The notes below the pieces were generated by a model. The model saw nothing but the letters and a program-made list of their open reading frames with translations. It searched no databases and was not told the DNA's origin. This document shows positions 48,035 to 58,077 of a DNA stretch of 64,000 nucleotides, piece after piece. Location: assembly GCA_963825615.1 (NCBI GenBank), contig CAWGTV010000003.1, positions 549,700 to 613,699 on the forward strand, given 5' to 3'. The first letter of the stretch is position 1. Each line of letters starts with the position of its first letter. Both the position numbers and the translations under genes were made by a program. Source of the DNA: JAHEDT01 sp963825615 (GTDB taxonomy: Bacteria; Desulfobacterota; Desulfuromonadia; Desulfuromonadales; BM103).

Positions 48035-50539
48035 ATGTCGACCCGGACAACGTTCAACTTCACATCCGCATCGGAGAAGTCTGAGTGGCGCCGTCGCGGA
48101 TCGAGACGGTCGGCGTTCACGACGTTCGTGCTGGTCGTGATGTTCCTCGTCGTCGGCTCAGCGATACCCGACACGGTGACCGCTGCCGTCGGGTCGACCG
48201 TGATCATCACGGACCGCGTGACGCCCGCAAACGCGACGATCGCTCCGGGAGATTCGGTGCGGTTCGTCAACAACGACGGCGATCGACACCGGATGCGCTC
48301 GACGTCGGGCCCGGTGGAGTTCGACACCGGCGACATCGAGGCGGGAGCAGCCCTCGAAGTACTACTGACTCAAGTCGGCACCTATGAATACGAGGACCGC
48401 CGCCAGAGCGGCAACTCTGCCTACACCGGCACCATCACCGTGACGGCCGAGCCCGCTCCGACACCCGAGCCGAGCCCACAAGCGCCCACTGTCCCCGCTC
48501 CGACCACGTCATCGGTGTCGATCCTGGACAGATCGTTCAGTCCCGCGTCTGTCAGCATCTCCGCCGGGTCGACGGTGGTCTGGACGAACGTGTCGGGGCG
48601 CGACCACAACGTCGCCGCGAATGACGGATCGTTCGCGTCCGCAGACTTGGGCAGCGGCGCAACATACTCGAAGACCTTCACGACACCGGGAACGTTCAAC
48701 TACTTCTGCACCATCCACCCCGACATGGTCGCTGTCGTCGCGGTTGGCGCGGCGAATCAACCGCCCCCTCCGGCCCCAGCTCCGCCGCCACCGACGGCAA
48801 CTCCGCCGCCGCCACCGACATCGGGAACCGCCGATCCGAACCAGCCGTCGTCGGCGCCGACGACCGGTGCAGTGAACATCGTCGACTACGCCTACGATCC
48901 GGCAACGACCAGCATCCGCGCCGGTGACACATTGGTGTGGACCAATTTCGGACGCGCCCCCCACACCGTCACGGCGAAGGACCAGAGTTTCGACTCCGGC
49001 ACCCTGGCCTCGGGTAGCACCTATTCACGCACGTTCACCAACCCGGGCACCTTCACCTATTTCTGCACGATCCATCCCGAGATGCAGGCGGTTGTCGCTG
49101 TTGGCGCAGCCGGCGAAGCGCCGCCGGCGACCCCGACCCCACCGAGTCCGCCGCCTCCCACCTCGTCGTCGACGAGCGGAGCCAGAGCCCGGTCGGGTGG
49201 CAGCATCCAGATGATCGACTACGGGTACGGACCATCGACGTACTCAGCAAGGGTCGGTGACAGAGTCGTCTGGACCAACGCCGGGCTCGCTCCTCACACT
49301 GCCACGGCTCGAGACGGCAGTTTCGACACCGGCCTGGTCGCCGCTGGAGCGAGCGGCTCGGTGAGACTGACGAAGGCCGGTACCTTCACCTACTTCTGCA
49401 CCATCCATCCGCAGATGAGCGCGACGCTCAAGGTGGCAGAGGCCCCACCGGGCACGGTGATTCCCGACGCGGACGAGGGGCTCGCGGATCCTGACGCGGA
49501 CCTCGACGCAACTGCGCCGGCGGAGAGTGTGCCGGGGCATCTCGCGGCGTCGGTCAGCGTCATCGACTTCGATTACGACCCGGACCCCCTGGTCGTCCAG
49601 GCCGGCACGACCGTCACATGGGAGTGGATCGGACTCTCCCCTCACACCGTGACCGACGAGGCCGGCAGCTTCGACTCCGGCATTCTCGTCAAAGGCGACA
49701 CCTGGTCGCGAACATTCGACGAGATCGGCACGATTCAGTACTTGTGCACACTCCACCCCGACATGAAGGGAAGCATCGAGGTCGTCGCCACCGAAGTCGC
49801 TGCCACCCCATCTCGCTCCACCGACGATCAGCAAGATGTGACAAGCCCAATAGCTCGCGGCGGTAGCACGAACCTGACGCCAGGAACGGCGGCTCTCGCG
49901 CTCTTCGACACTGCGGGCTCAGCGACTCACTGGGTCGAGGTGCTCACCATCGCAATCCTGACCATCGCGATGCTTGCCTTCGGGGCGTGGCGATTCTTCA
50001 AGCGGGCGGCAGCCGAACAAGCACAGGCCGACCGACGACCGTCTTGGCGTTCACCGACGACCGATGCGACCCTCGTCGCTGCCACCAGGCCGAACTACTC
50101 CGACGGACGCGACGAACATCTCGCGAAGTGGATTCTCGGTGGACTGGTCGCATTCCTCGCGCTCGTCACCATTCCATTGATGGCCGTGGGCGTCGTGGCC
50201 GTCGCAACCGCCGACAGCCCAGACGGATTGCAGGCCCGGCCCGCCACGATCGTCGAGGCCTCGTTGGCCGAGTTCGCGATCACTGGTCGACTGAACGTCC
50301 CGGAAGGTCCCGTCAGCGTGACCGTCACCAATCAGGGATCGATCGAGCACAACCTTGCTGTGCGGGAGCTCACACTCAGCACACGCGACCTGGAACCAGG
50401 GAGTTCAGCGGAACTGGATCTCGGACAACTCACCGCCGGCACCTATGAGGTGTACTGCACGCTTCCAGGACATGTCGACGCCGGGATGACGAGCACCCTG
50501 ACGGTCTTGCCCGCAAGTCCCGACTCGGTCCAGTCCTGA
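48035..50539 (+). CDS. Membrane protein with six tandem cupredoxin-like domains
   Basis: 834 residues from ATG 48035 (AAAGGGA upstream). A signal sequence covers residues 1-50 (FVLVVMFLVVGSAIPDTVTA). Cupredoxin-like domains are centred near 55-125, 161-240, 281-350, 391-460, 507-580 and 740-825. Domains 2 to 5 carry full type 1 copper ligands, a His after WTN/WEW and a CTIHPxM or CTLHPDM loop; domain 6 has HN...YCTLPGHVDAGM. Domain 1 keeps a His but lacks the Cys-His-Met loop and probably holds no copper. Pro-rich linkers join domains 2-4. Two membrane helices (633-657, 698-726) place domain 6 apart. Likely a copper electron-transfer or storage array; role unknown. Confidence 0.88.
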   Translation: MSTRTTFNFTSASEKSEWRRRGSRRSAFTTFVLVVMFLVVGSAIPDTVTAAVGSTVIITDRVTPANATIAPGDSVRFVNNDGDRHRMRSTSGPVEFDTGDIEAGAALEVLLTQVGTYEYEDRRQSGNSAYTGTITVTAEPAPTPEPSPQAPTVPAPTTSSVSILDRSFSPASVSISAGSTVVWTNVSGRDHNVAANDGSFASADLGSGATYSKTFTTPGTFNYFCTIHPDMVAVVAVGAANQPPPPAPAPPPPTATPPPPPTSGTADPNQPSSAPTTGAVNIVDYAYDPATTSIRAGDTLVWTNFGRAPHTVTAKDQSFDSGTLASGSTYSRTFTNPGTFTYFCTIHPEMQAVVAVGAAGEAPPATPTPPSPPPPTSSSTSGARARSGGSIQMIDYGYGPSTYSARVGDRVVWTNAGLAPHTATARDGSFDTGLVAAGASGSVRLTKAGTFTYFCTIHPQMSATLKVAEAPPGTVIPDADEGLADPDADLDATAPAESVPGHLAASVSVIDFDYDPDPLVVQAGTTVTWEWIGLSPHTVTDEAGSFDSGILVKGDTWSRTFDEIGTIQYLCTLHPDMKGSIEVVATEVAATPSRSTDDQQDVTSPIARGGSTNLTPGTAALALFDTAGSATHWVEVLTIAILTIAMLAFGAWRFFKRAAAEQAQADRRPSWRSPTTDATLVAATRPNYSDGRDEHLAKWILGGLVAFLALVTIPLMAVGVVAVATADSPDGLQARPATIVEASLAEFAITGRLNVPEGPVSVTVTNQGSIEHNLAVRELTLSTRDLEPGSSAELDLGQLTAGTYEVYCTLPGHVDAGMTSTLTVLPASPDSVQS

Positions 50540-50942
50540 GATCCGGACGCTCACGAGCACACGGTCGGGTTCTTCGGGCGTAATGGCGAGTCGGAGAGTC
50601 GTTCCGCCGGAACGAGCATGACGCTCGAAGTGGCGCGGGCCAGAAGGCGTCCCGCGATGCAGCAGGTCGTGCCGTCAATCAGATAGCTCGTGACGCGACC
50701 ACCCGATGGAATTCAGGGGTCATCCGTGCAACTCTCGATTACCTGGGCGAACGGGGTTGAGCCGAGCGCTTCGGTCTTAGGTCCGGACGTGACGCGTGCG
50801 AGGGAGCAGACCCGAGGCCTGGGCACCACTCTGAACAGGGACAACGCCATTCGGCGCCGGATGGGTGACTGTGGTTGAACGTTTGATGAACATTGGGTGC
50901 TAGTACCAGTCCGATAGGAGGGACCTCCCCTTTGGCCCATTG
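50540..50942. other. Intergenic region before the glycosyltransferase run
   Basis: About 400 GC-rich bases without a supported ORF. It should contain the promoter for the six-gene run. An AGGAGGG at 50,917-50,923 is too far (20 bases) from ATG 50943 to be a clear ribosome site. Confidence 0.35.
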
Positions 50943-52107
50943 ATGTCGCCCTCGCCGTGCATGGATTGTGTGGGGGTGAGCTCGTTCCTTTTCACCTCGC
51001 ATGACGGTTTCGGTCTCGGGCATGTGCGCCGGAACGTGTCGATCGCGGAGGCGATCCTGCGTCGGGATCCGTCGGCCGACGTCACGGTCGTCACAGGAGT
51101 ACCGAACGACTTGTCCTGGCTGAACCGTCGCGATATTCGTGTGGTGCGCGCGCCGGCCCTGGTGAAGGACGACCACGGGTGTTATGTGAACGAGACGTTG
51201 ACGTTCGAGCGGGCGGTTGCCGCGCCGCGCTGAGGTGTTCTTCGATGTCGTCGAAACCGTGCGTCCCGATGTCTTGGTGGTGGACCGTCACCCCTACGGG
51301 ACGGCTGGCGAACTCCGTCCTGGCCTTGACCGCTGCCGCGAGCTGGGTGGGGCGACGGTCCTGGGTCTGCGTGACATCCTCGACGACGCTCCTTCGGTCC
51401 GCACGGAATTGGCGAGCGAACACTGGGACGATGCGGCCGAGTACTTCGACCGGACGATCGTGTACGGGGCGCAGCACGTGTGCGATCACGAGGCCGAGTA
51501 CGGGTTGCCGATGAAGCCGTTGTACGTGGGGTGGGTGATGGAGCATCCGGGGCTCGCGCCGGCCCCGGATGTGGACGACCACCTGTTGGTGGTGGCTGCT
51601 GGTGGCGGCGCCGACGGCGCCGCGGTGCGTCGGGTCGGCACCGAGCTGATCCGCGCCAACCGCAGTTGGCGCGGGGTCACGGTGGCGGGACCCGCGGCAG
51701 CCGAGGTGGCCCGTACCTGCGGTCAGCGTCGCATGACCGTGGTGGGCACGGTGGACAGCTGCCGCTCCCTGCTCGGGAGCGCTGGTGCGTGCGTGCAGAT
51801 GGCCGGGTACAACACCACGATGGAGGCGCTGGCCTCCGGGCTGCGCCCGATGCTGGTGCCCCGGCGGGCCCCGCGTCGCGAGCAGGCGATCAGGGCGAGT
51901 CGTCTCGCTTCTTTGGGATTGGCCGATCTCGTTGACGAGGCCGCCGATCCGACCGAACTGTCGTGGCTGCTCCGTCGCCCCCGGCGTGTCAGCGCCCAGG
52001 CCCTCGACGAGGCGGGAATCGACCTGCGCGGAGCCGAACGGACCGCCAAGATGCTGACCGGGCTCGCCGGTCGCATCGACCGTCCTGCATTGGCCGTGGC
52101 CGGATGA
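50943..52107 (+). CDS. Glycosyltransferase, MurG/GT28-like (COG4671 type), one frame break
   Basis: The first frame begins FLFTSHDGFGLGHVRRNVSIAEAIL, a glycine-rich N-terminal nucleotide-sugar fold (GLGH motif), and runs to a break at about 51,225. The second frame continues DVVETVRPDVLVVDRHPYGTAGEL and, in the C-terminal domain, LLVVAAGGGADGAAVRRVG, VDSCRSLLGSAGACVQMAGYNTTMEAL and MLVPRRAPRREQAIRA. This matches predicted glycosyltransferases related to MurG. The start is uncertain (50943 or GTG near 50973). It ends in ATGA shared with the ABC exporter gene. Confidence 0.8.
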
Positions 52108-53917
52108 ACACCGTCCGTTTCCTGTTGGGGTTCGCCAGACCGTTCTGGCGGGTGCTCGCACTCGGTGGAATCTTCGCGGTGGTAGAGGTGATGGCCGGGC
52201 TGGCACAGCCGTGGCCGCTGCAGGTCGTCGTCGACGACGTGTTGGGTGCCGATGCCGGCACGCGTCCCACCGGGCTGTTGTTGACGTGTTGTCTCGCGTT
52301 GGTGGGCATCGTCGCGCTCGCCGCGCTCGCTGACTACTTGGCGACGCGGCTGTTGTCGTCGGCCGGGTTGCACATCGCCAACAGCGTGCGTGAGACGGTG
52401 TTCACCCACCTCAACCGGTTGTCGCTCGGGTTCCACGGCGACAACCGGGTGGGCGATCTGACGACCAGGGTCACGGGCGACGCCGACCGGGCGCAGGACC
52501 TGGTCGTGCAGTTCTTGGCCGTGTTGGTGCCCAACACCCTGCTGATGGTCGGCATGGTGACGGTGATGGTCGTGCTCGACCCGGTGTTCGCGCTGATCGC
52601 GCTCGCAGCGACGCCGGCACTCGTCTATGTCGTGGTGAGCTCGACGCGGCGGCTGCAGACGGCATCGCGTCAGGCCCGCAAGGCTGACGGCGAGGTGGCG
52701 TCGGCCGCGACTGAGAACTTGTCGGCCATTCATCTGGTGCAGGCGTTCTCGTTGGAGGACCGTCAGCTGCAACGGTTCGCGTCGCTCACGGACTCGAGCC
52801 TTCAGGCGGGTTTGAAGGCCACTCGTTACCAGGCCCGGTTCAGTCCGGTCGTCGACCTCACCGCGGTGCTTTCGACGGTGTTGGTCCTGGGATTCGGATC
52901 GTTGCGCGTGCTCGATGGCGCTCTGTCGGTTGGGGAACTGCTGGTGTTCCTCAGCTACGTCGGCTCGATGTACAAGCCGGTGAAATCGCTGGCGAAGCTC
53001 TCGAACACCTTCTCCAAGGGCACGGTGTCGGTCGAACGAATCGACGGTGTGCTCAGCGAGTCGCCCCAGATCACCGACCGCCGAGGTGCACTGTGGATGC
53101 CACCGTCGCACGGCCGGATCGAGTTGATCGACGTGTGCTTCAGCTACGGACGTGAGGCCGCACTGGACAACGTGTCACTCAAGATCGCGGCCGGTGAGAC
53201 GGTCGCCCTCGTCGGACCCACCGGCGCCGGCAAGAGCACGATCGCGGCGCTGATCCCCCGGCTCATCGACCCGACCAGCGGGTCGGTGTGTATCGACGGG
53301 ATCGACCTGCGCGACGCGACGTGTGAGGTCGGTGCGCAGCCAGGTCTCGATGGTGCTGCAGGACTGCGTCCTGTTGCGTGGCACGCTGCGCGACAACATC
53401 GCTGTCGGTAGCCGCTGGGCGAGCGACGCCGAGATCGAGCGGGCCGCGCGGCTGGCCCTGGTCGACGAATTCTCGTGCCGGATGCCCGACGGTCTGGACA
53501 CGCTCGTCGGCGAGCGGGGAGCAAACCTGTCGGGCGGTCAGAGGCAACGAATCGCCATCGCCCGAGCGATCCTGCGCGACGCACCGATCCTGTTGCTCGA
53601 CGAGCCGACCAGCGCGCTCGACCCCAACTCTGAGGAGCTGATCATCGCCGCCCTCGAGAACCTTCCACGACAGCTGCACGACGGTGGTGGTGGCCCACCG
53701 GCTCTCCACCATCGAACACGCCGATCGGATCGTGGTCCTCGACCACGGTCGGGTGGTCGAATCGGGCACACACGACCAACTGATGTGGCAGGGAGGGCTC
53801 TACCAGCAGTTCCATCGGTCACCCGACGCCGCGCAATCCCCGGTCGACGAGACACTCGATCCGCTTCCCACAGATTTGGCGTCACCACTCGTGCTGACCG
53901 GCTCGGATCGCACATGA
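52104..53917 (+). CDS. ABC exporter, fused membrane and ATPase half-transporter, two frame breaks
   Basis: About 600 residues when joined. Residues 1-300 contain six membrane helices of the type I exporter fold, with PWPLQVVVDDVL and FHGDNRVGDLTTRVTGDADRAQDLV. The ATPase domain has Walker A GPTGAGKST. A break follows near 53,323, then the signature LSGGQRQRI and Walker B LLLDEPTSALD. A second break near 53,680 precedes the H-loop VVAHRLST. Genes before and after overlap by four bases. Likely exports or flips the product made by the neighbouring glycosyltransferases. Confidence 0.88.
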
Positions 53918-55107
53918 CCACCGACCAGCGCGTTCCCGCCGTGCTCTACGTGCTCAAGCGGTATCCACGACTGTCGGAGACATTCGTGATCCGCGAGGTC
54001 CTCGGGCTGGAGACCGCCGGGGTGCGCATCGGAATCGACGCGCTCTTGCCGCCCGAATCAGGTGCCCACCACGCCGACGTCGACCGAGTCGCGGCCCACG
54101 TCCGCCATCTACCGCGCCGTGCCGCCTGGACGCTGCCGATCGTCGCAGCCCATCTGCGGGTCGGCTGTCGTCGTCCGCTCACGTGGACGCGGTGCGCGCA
54201 GCGGGCGCGCCGAAACGGTGGATGGCGCCGATTCGTGCAGGCGGGGATGGTCGCCGATCGAGTTCGCCGCGATCGCTTCGACCACGTTCACGCCCACTTC
54301 GCCACCGCGGCATGCGAGGTCGCCCGCGACGCCGCGGCCCTCGCCGGTGTCCCGTTCACCGTCACAGCCCACGCCAAAGACATCTTCCATGACGACAATG
54401 CCCACCTCCTGGCGACGAGAACCAACGGTGCTTCCACGATCGTCACCGTGTCGGCCTACAACGTCGTTCACCTCGCCACCGTGCTGCCAGGTCAACAAGT
54501 GCGCTACGTGCCCAACGGACTCCCCGTTCCGGCCGCGGTCGTCCCCGACCCGGACGGGCCGATGCTGTGCGTCGCCAGGCTCGTGCCCAAGAAGGGCATC
54601 GACCTGCTCGTACGCGCCCTCGCAATCATGCAAGCGGAGCGGACACTCGAGATCGTGGGCGATGGCGCCTGCCGCCAGGACCTGGAGGCGCTCACCGTCG
54701 AACTCGGTGTGAGACGGCGCGTCCGCTTTCTCGGTGCGCTCACCGCCGACGGTGTCGACGCGGCGTACCGACGGTGCTCGCTCGTCGCGCTGCCCTGCCG
54801 CATCGACGCCGACGGCGACCGCGACGGCATGCCCACGGTGTTGGTGGAAGCGATGGCGCGAGGCCTGCCAGCGGTGTCGACCGACGTCGTGGGAATTGAC
54901 GAACTCATCGAGGACGGCCAGACCGGACGGCTCGTCCCGCCCGAGGACCCGACCGCACTCGCCGCCGCGTTGGACGCAGTGCTGCTCGATCCCGTCGCCG
55001 CGGCGGAGATGGGCGCGAAGGCCCGCGACCGTGTGACCCGGGAGTTTGCTCCCGCCGACGTCACCCGGGCCCTGCTGGCCGTGTTCCGGGAAGCGGTGAT
55101 GCAATGA
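53914..55107 (+). CDS. GT4-family glycosyltransferase
   Basis: 397 residues, intact. N-terminal KRYPRLSETFVIREVLGLE and HVHAHFATAACEVARDAAALAGVPFTVTAHAKDIF are typical of GT4 exopolysaccharide enzymes. The C-terminal nucleotide-sugar domain has MLCVARLVPKKGIDLLVRAL, EIVGDGACRQDLEAL and the EX7E motif in MPTVLVEAMARGLPAVSTDVVGIDELIEDG. ATG overlaps the stop of the ABC exporter gene, and its own stop overlaps the next start. Confidence 0.92.
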   Translation: MTTDQRVPAVLYVLKRYPRLSETFVIREVLGLETAGVRIGIDALLPPESGAHHADVDRVAAHVRHLPRRAAWTLPIVAAHLRVGCRRPLTWTRCAQRARRNGGWRRFVQAGMVADRVRRDRFDHVHAHFATAACEVARDAAALAGVPFTVTAHAKDIFHDDNAHLLATRTNGASTIVTVSAYNVVHLATVLPGQQVRYVPNGLPVPAAVVPDPDGPMLCVARLVPKKGIDLLVRALAIMQAERTLEIVGDGACRQDLEALTVELGVRRRVRFLGALTADGVDAAYRRCSLVALPCRIDADGDRDGMPTVLVEAMARGLPAVSTDVVGIDELIEDGQTGRLVPPEDPTALAAALDAVLLDPVAAAEMGAKARDRVTREFAPADVTRALLAVFREAVMQ

Positions 55108-56302
55108 GGATCACTGTCCTCTGCACCGATCTGGGCGTGCGAATTCCCGGCGACAAGGGAGCCTCGATGCACCTCGCGTCGATCACGGAGGCGTTCGCCG
55201 CGACTGGACACACGGTGCAACTGATCGCCGTCGCCGGCCATGGCGCGCCGCCCGCCGGGTTGACCGAAGTGCATCTACTGCCGCACCCCGGCCGGGCCGA
55301 GGGGCTGCAGCGCGAACGCAACAAGCTGGCCTTCGTCGAAACGGTGGCAGACACCATGGCTGCAGCGGTGAAAGCGTTCGCGCCCGACGTCGTCTACGAA
55401 CGGCTCTCACTGTTCGGCGCCGCCGGAACGCGGCTGGCGGCCGAGGTGCCCGGCTGTCGCCACGTACTCGAGGTGAACTCGCTTCTCGCCGAGGAGGAGG
55501 CGCAGTGGCGTGGTCTGCAGCAGACGAAGTTGGCGATCCGTGTCGAACGTTCGGTGCTCGCCGGCGCCGACCTCGCGATCGCCGTCAGTTCCGAGGTCGC
55601 CCAGAAGATCTCGGCGGCGGCGCCGAACGCTCACCACTGTGTCGTTGCCAACGGCGCCGACGTCGAACGTTTCCGGGAACTGCCCGACCGCTCCACGGCC
55701 CGGGTCACACTCGGCCTGCCACCCGAGGCTCGGATCGTGACGTTCGTTGGCGCGCTACGACCCTGGCACGGTGTGGACCTGGCGATCGAGGCGATCGCCA
55801 GCACCGAGGAACTCCACCTGGCGATCGCCGGCGACGGACCGGTGCGCGACGACCTCGAGACGAAAGCCGCCCGAGCACGGCGTCAGCGGCCGTGTGCACT
55901 TCCTCGGGCACGTCGATCAACTCGGTGTCGCGACCGCGCTCGCCGCCGCCGACGCCGCAGTCGCGCCGTATCCGCCACTCGACTCGTTCTCGTTCTCCCC
56001 GCTCAAGCTGTACGAGTACCTGGCCGCAGGTGTGCCCGTGGTGGCCAGTGACATCGGCCAGATCCCCGAAGTCCTCGAGCACGGCCGCTTCGGCACGCTG
56101 GTGCCCGCCGGCGACGTCGCATCACTAGCCGAAGCCCTGCAACGAGTCGTGACGAGCCCGGACAGCGAAGCGCCGCGCGGCAGACGGTCGCGCCCACGCG
56201 CTCGCCCATCACGGCTGGCGACGCCGGGCTGACGACATCGCGTCACTTTGCGCCACGCTGACATCGAACACCCGAAAGGAGTGCGCCGTTGCAATGGCCT
56301 GA
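55104..56302 (+). CDS. Second GT4-family glycosyltransferase, two frame breaks
   Basis: N-terminal domain TVLCTDLGVRIPGDKGASMHLASITEAFAATGH, then VLEVNSLLAEEEAQWRG and VANGADVERF. A break near 55,870 leads into RVHFLGHVDQLGVATALAAADAAVAPYPPLDSFSFSPLKLYEYLAAGVPVVASDIGQIPEVLEHG, the donor-binding domain with its EX7E region. A further break near 56,165 leads to a frame ending NTRKECAVAMA at TGA 56302. That end overlaps the next gene by 14 bases. Joined length about 398 residues. Confidence 0.85.
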
Positions 56303-57194
56303 CCACACGACCGTCCACGACGACGCCCGGCTGGCGGAGGCGCTCGAGGCCGCCGACGGGTTCCTCAACAACGCGATCGTCGACATCGTGCTGCGACACG
56401 TCCCCGGCCGGCGAGTGACCGCACTCGCCACAGTGGGAGGCGACACGGTCGTGGTCAAGGTGTTCAAGAATCCCCGCGCCCGCGGCAACCACCGCCGACT
56501 GGAACGTCTGCGCGCCGCCGGCCTCGGTGAACTTGTGCCGCGGTCGCTCGGCCACGACCCGTCCGGCCGCGTCGGAGTGCTGAGCTTCCGGCCAGGGGTG
56601 GTGCTCGACCAGCTGGCCGACGAGCCATTCGTGGCCGCGTGTGGTCGGGCCGGCTCCGCGCTCGGCGCGCTACACCGCAGCGGCGCCGCGCTCGACCGGG
56701 CATGGACGCTCGACGACGAGCTGGACCAGCTTCGACGTCGAGCCCCCATCTCGGTGACACGACTCGTCGACGCCGTCGACGCCCATGCCGCATGGTCGCC
56801 GCCCGGCGACCTGGTGCCCTCGCACCGAGACTGCCATCCTCGCCAGCTCATCGCCGACAGTGACACGGTGGCCTGGATCGATCTCGACGACTGCGCGATG
56901 GCACCCGCCGGCCTCGATGTGGGCAACATGCTGGGCCAACTCACCCGGGAAGGGATCCTCGGTCGGCGTAACGGAGCCGTCACCGAAGCGGCAAGATCTG
57001 CGTTCCTCGAACAGTACGAGTGGGACGGTGACGATCGGGAGTTGCTGCGATGGGAATTGTTGACGCTGACCCGATTGTGCGGGCTCGCCGAGACACGCCA
57101 CGAATCGCCCGCCGAACGCGACTCCCTGCTGTCCATCGCCGAGGTACACCTCGCTCGTCTCGCGCCTGCTGACGCGCGCCTGGTTGCCACATGA
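56289..57194 (+). CDS. APH/ChoK-type phosphotransferase 1
   Basis: 301 residues from TTG 56289 with AAAGGAG upstream. Protein-kinase-like fold: VVKVFKNPRARGNHRRLERL (lysine of the ATP site) and, in the catalytic loop, SHRDCHPRQLI, where the usual Asn of HxDxxxxN is Gln, a variant seen in some family members. The metal-binding loop is WIDLDDCAMAPAGLDVGNM. It could phosphorylate a sugar, amine or lipid head-group; the substrate is unknown. It is part of the coupled six-gene run. Confidence 0.84.
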   Translation: MQWPDHTTVHDDARLAEALEAADGFLNNAIVDIVLRHVPGRRVTALATVGGDTVVVKVFKNPRARGNHRRLERLRAAGLGELVPRSLGHDPSGRVGVLSFRPGVVLDQLADEPFVAACGRAGSALGALHRSGAALDRAWTLDDELDQLRRRAPISVTRLVDAVDAHAAWSPPGDLVPSHRDCHPRQLIADSDTVAWIDLDDCAMAPAGLDVGNMLGQLTREGILGRRNGAVTEAARSAFLEQYEWDGDDRELLRWELLTLTRLCGLAETRHESPAERDSLLSIAEVHLARLAPADARLVAT

Positions 57195-58033
57195 CCGACA
57201 CCGCGATGAGCGTGCTCAATCCAGGCCACGACGACCGGCTGGTGGTCCGCATGGTGGTGGACGAACAGCCGATCATTCGCAAGCGCTATCGCGACGACTC
57301 GGGTCGAGCCGTGCACGCTGCGATGTCGGAACTGTGGGCGTCCCCGTTCGGCGCGACAAGAACCACTCCAGGGCTTCCCGAACCACTCGCCTACGATCCG
57401 GACGAGCGCACGCTCGACATGGCAGTGATCGAAGGGCCTGCTGTGGGCAGCCGCGGCGACGTGGGTGCGCTTCCGCGGCTTCTCGATGAGACGGCAACAC
57501 TGCTCGCCGATCTGCACGGCAGCGGTGTGGTGGTCTCCCGACGGCGAACTCCCGACAAGTTGCTGCGCTCGCTGTCCCGCAAGCTCGGCACCGACGACCA
57601 CATGATCGTGGACCGCGTGGCGGCACACGCGCCCGAAGCCTGGACGCTCTGCCCGAACCACGGGGACTTCTCACCCCGCAACATCATGGTCACAGCCGGC
57701 GGACCGGCGCTCATCGACTTCGATCGGGTTCAGATGGCGAGCCCGAGCCGCGACGTCAGCTATCTGGCCGCGTGGTGTTGGGTGACCTCGGTGATCAACG
57801 CGACAGCAACCGCCGACGACGCATGGCGCCTCGGCGACGAGTTCGAAGACGCCTACACCACGTTGCGACCCGACGCCACTGCCGACCTCCGGCGTGGGCG
57901 AACCTTTCATCGCGCCGCGGGCTTGGTCCGCATCGCCACCGAGTGGACGTCGATGACCACCGATCCTGAAGCGTCAGCCATGGTGCTCGACGAAGCCTGC
58001 AGGATCACCTCGAGCCGACGCCGATCGGGGTAG
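57191..58033 (+). CDS. APH/ChoK-type phosphotransferase 2
   Basis: 280 residues. It overlaps phosphotransferase 1 by ATGA. Catalytic loop NHGDFSPRNIMV has the full HxDxxxxN motif and ALIDFDRVQMASPSRDVSYLAAW is the metal-binding loop. The N-terminal half carries IIRKRYRDDSGRAVHAAM with the ATP-site lysine. Two different phosphotransferases after two glycosyltransferases and an exporter suggest a phosphorylated or phospho-activated glycan. Last gene of the run. Confidence 0.85.
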   Translation: MTDTAMSVLNPGHDDRLVVRMVVDEQPIIRKRYRDDSGRAVHAAMSELWASPFGATRTTPGLPEPLAYDPDERTLDMAVIEGPAVGSRGDVGALPRLLDETATLLADLHGSGVVVSRRRTPDKLLRSLSRKLGTDDHMIVDRVAAHAPEAWTLCPNHGDFSPRNIMVTAGGPALIDFDRVQMASPSRDVSYLAAWCWVTSVINATATADDAWRLGDEFEDAYTTLRPDATADLRRGRTFHRAAGLVRIATEWTSMTTDPEASAMVLDEACRITSSRRRSG

Positions 58034-58077
58034 CCCGTATCGCCCATTAGCGCGGTCCGTGAGACCCACTCGAGTGA

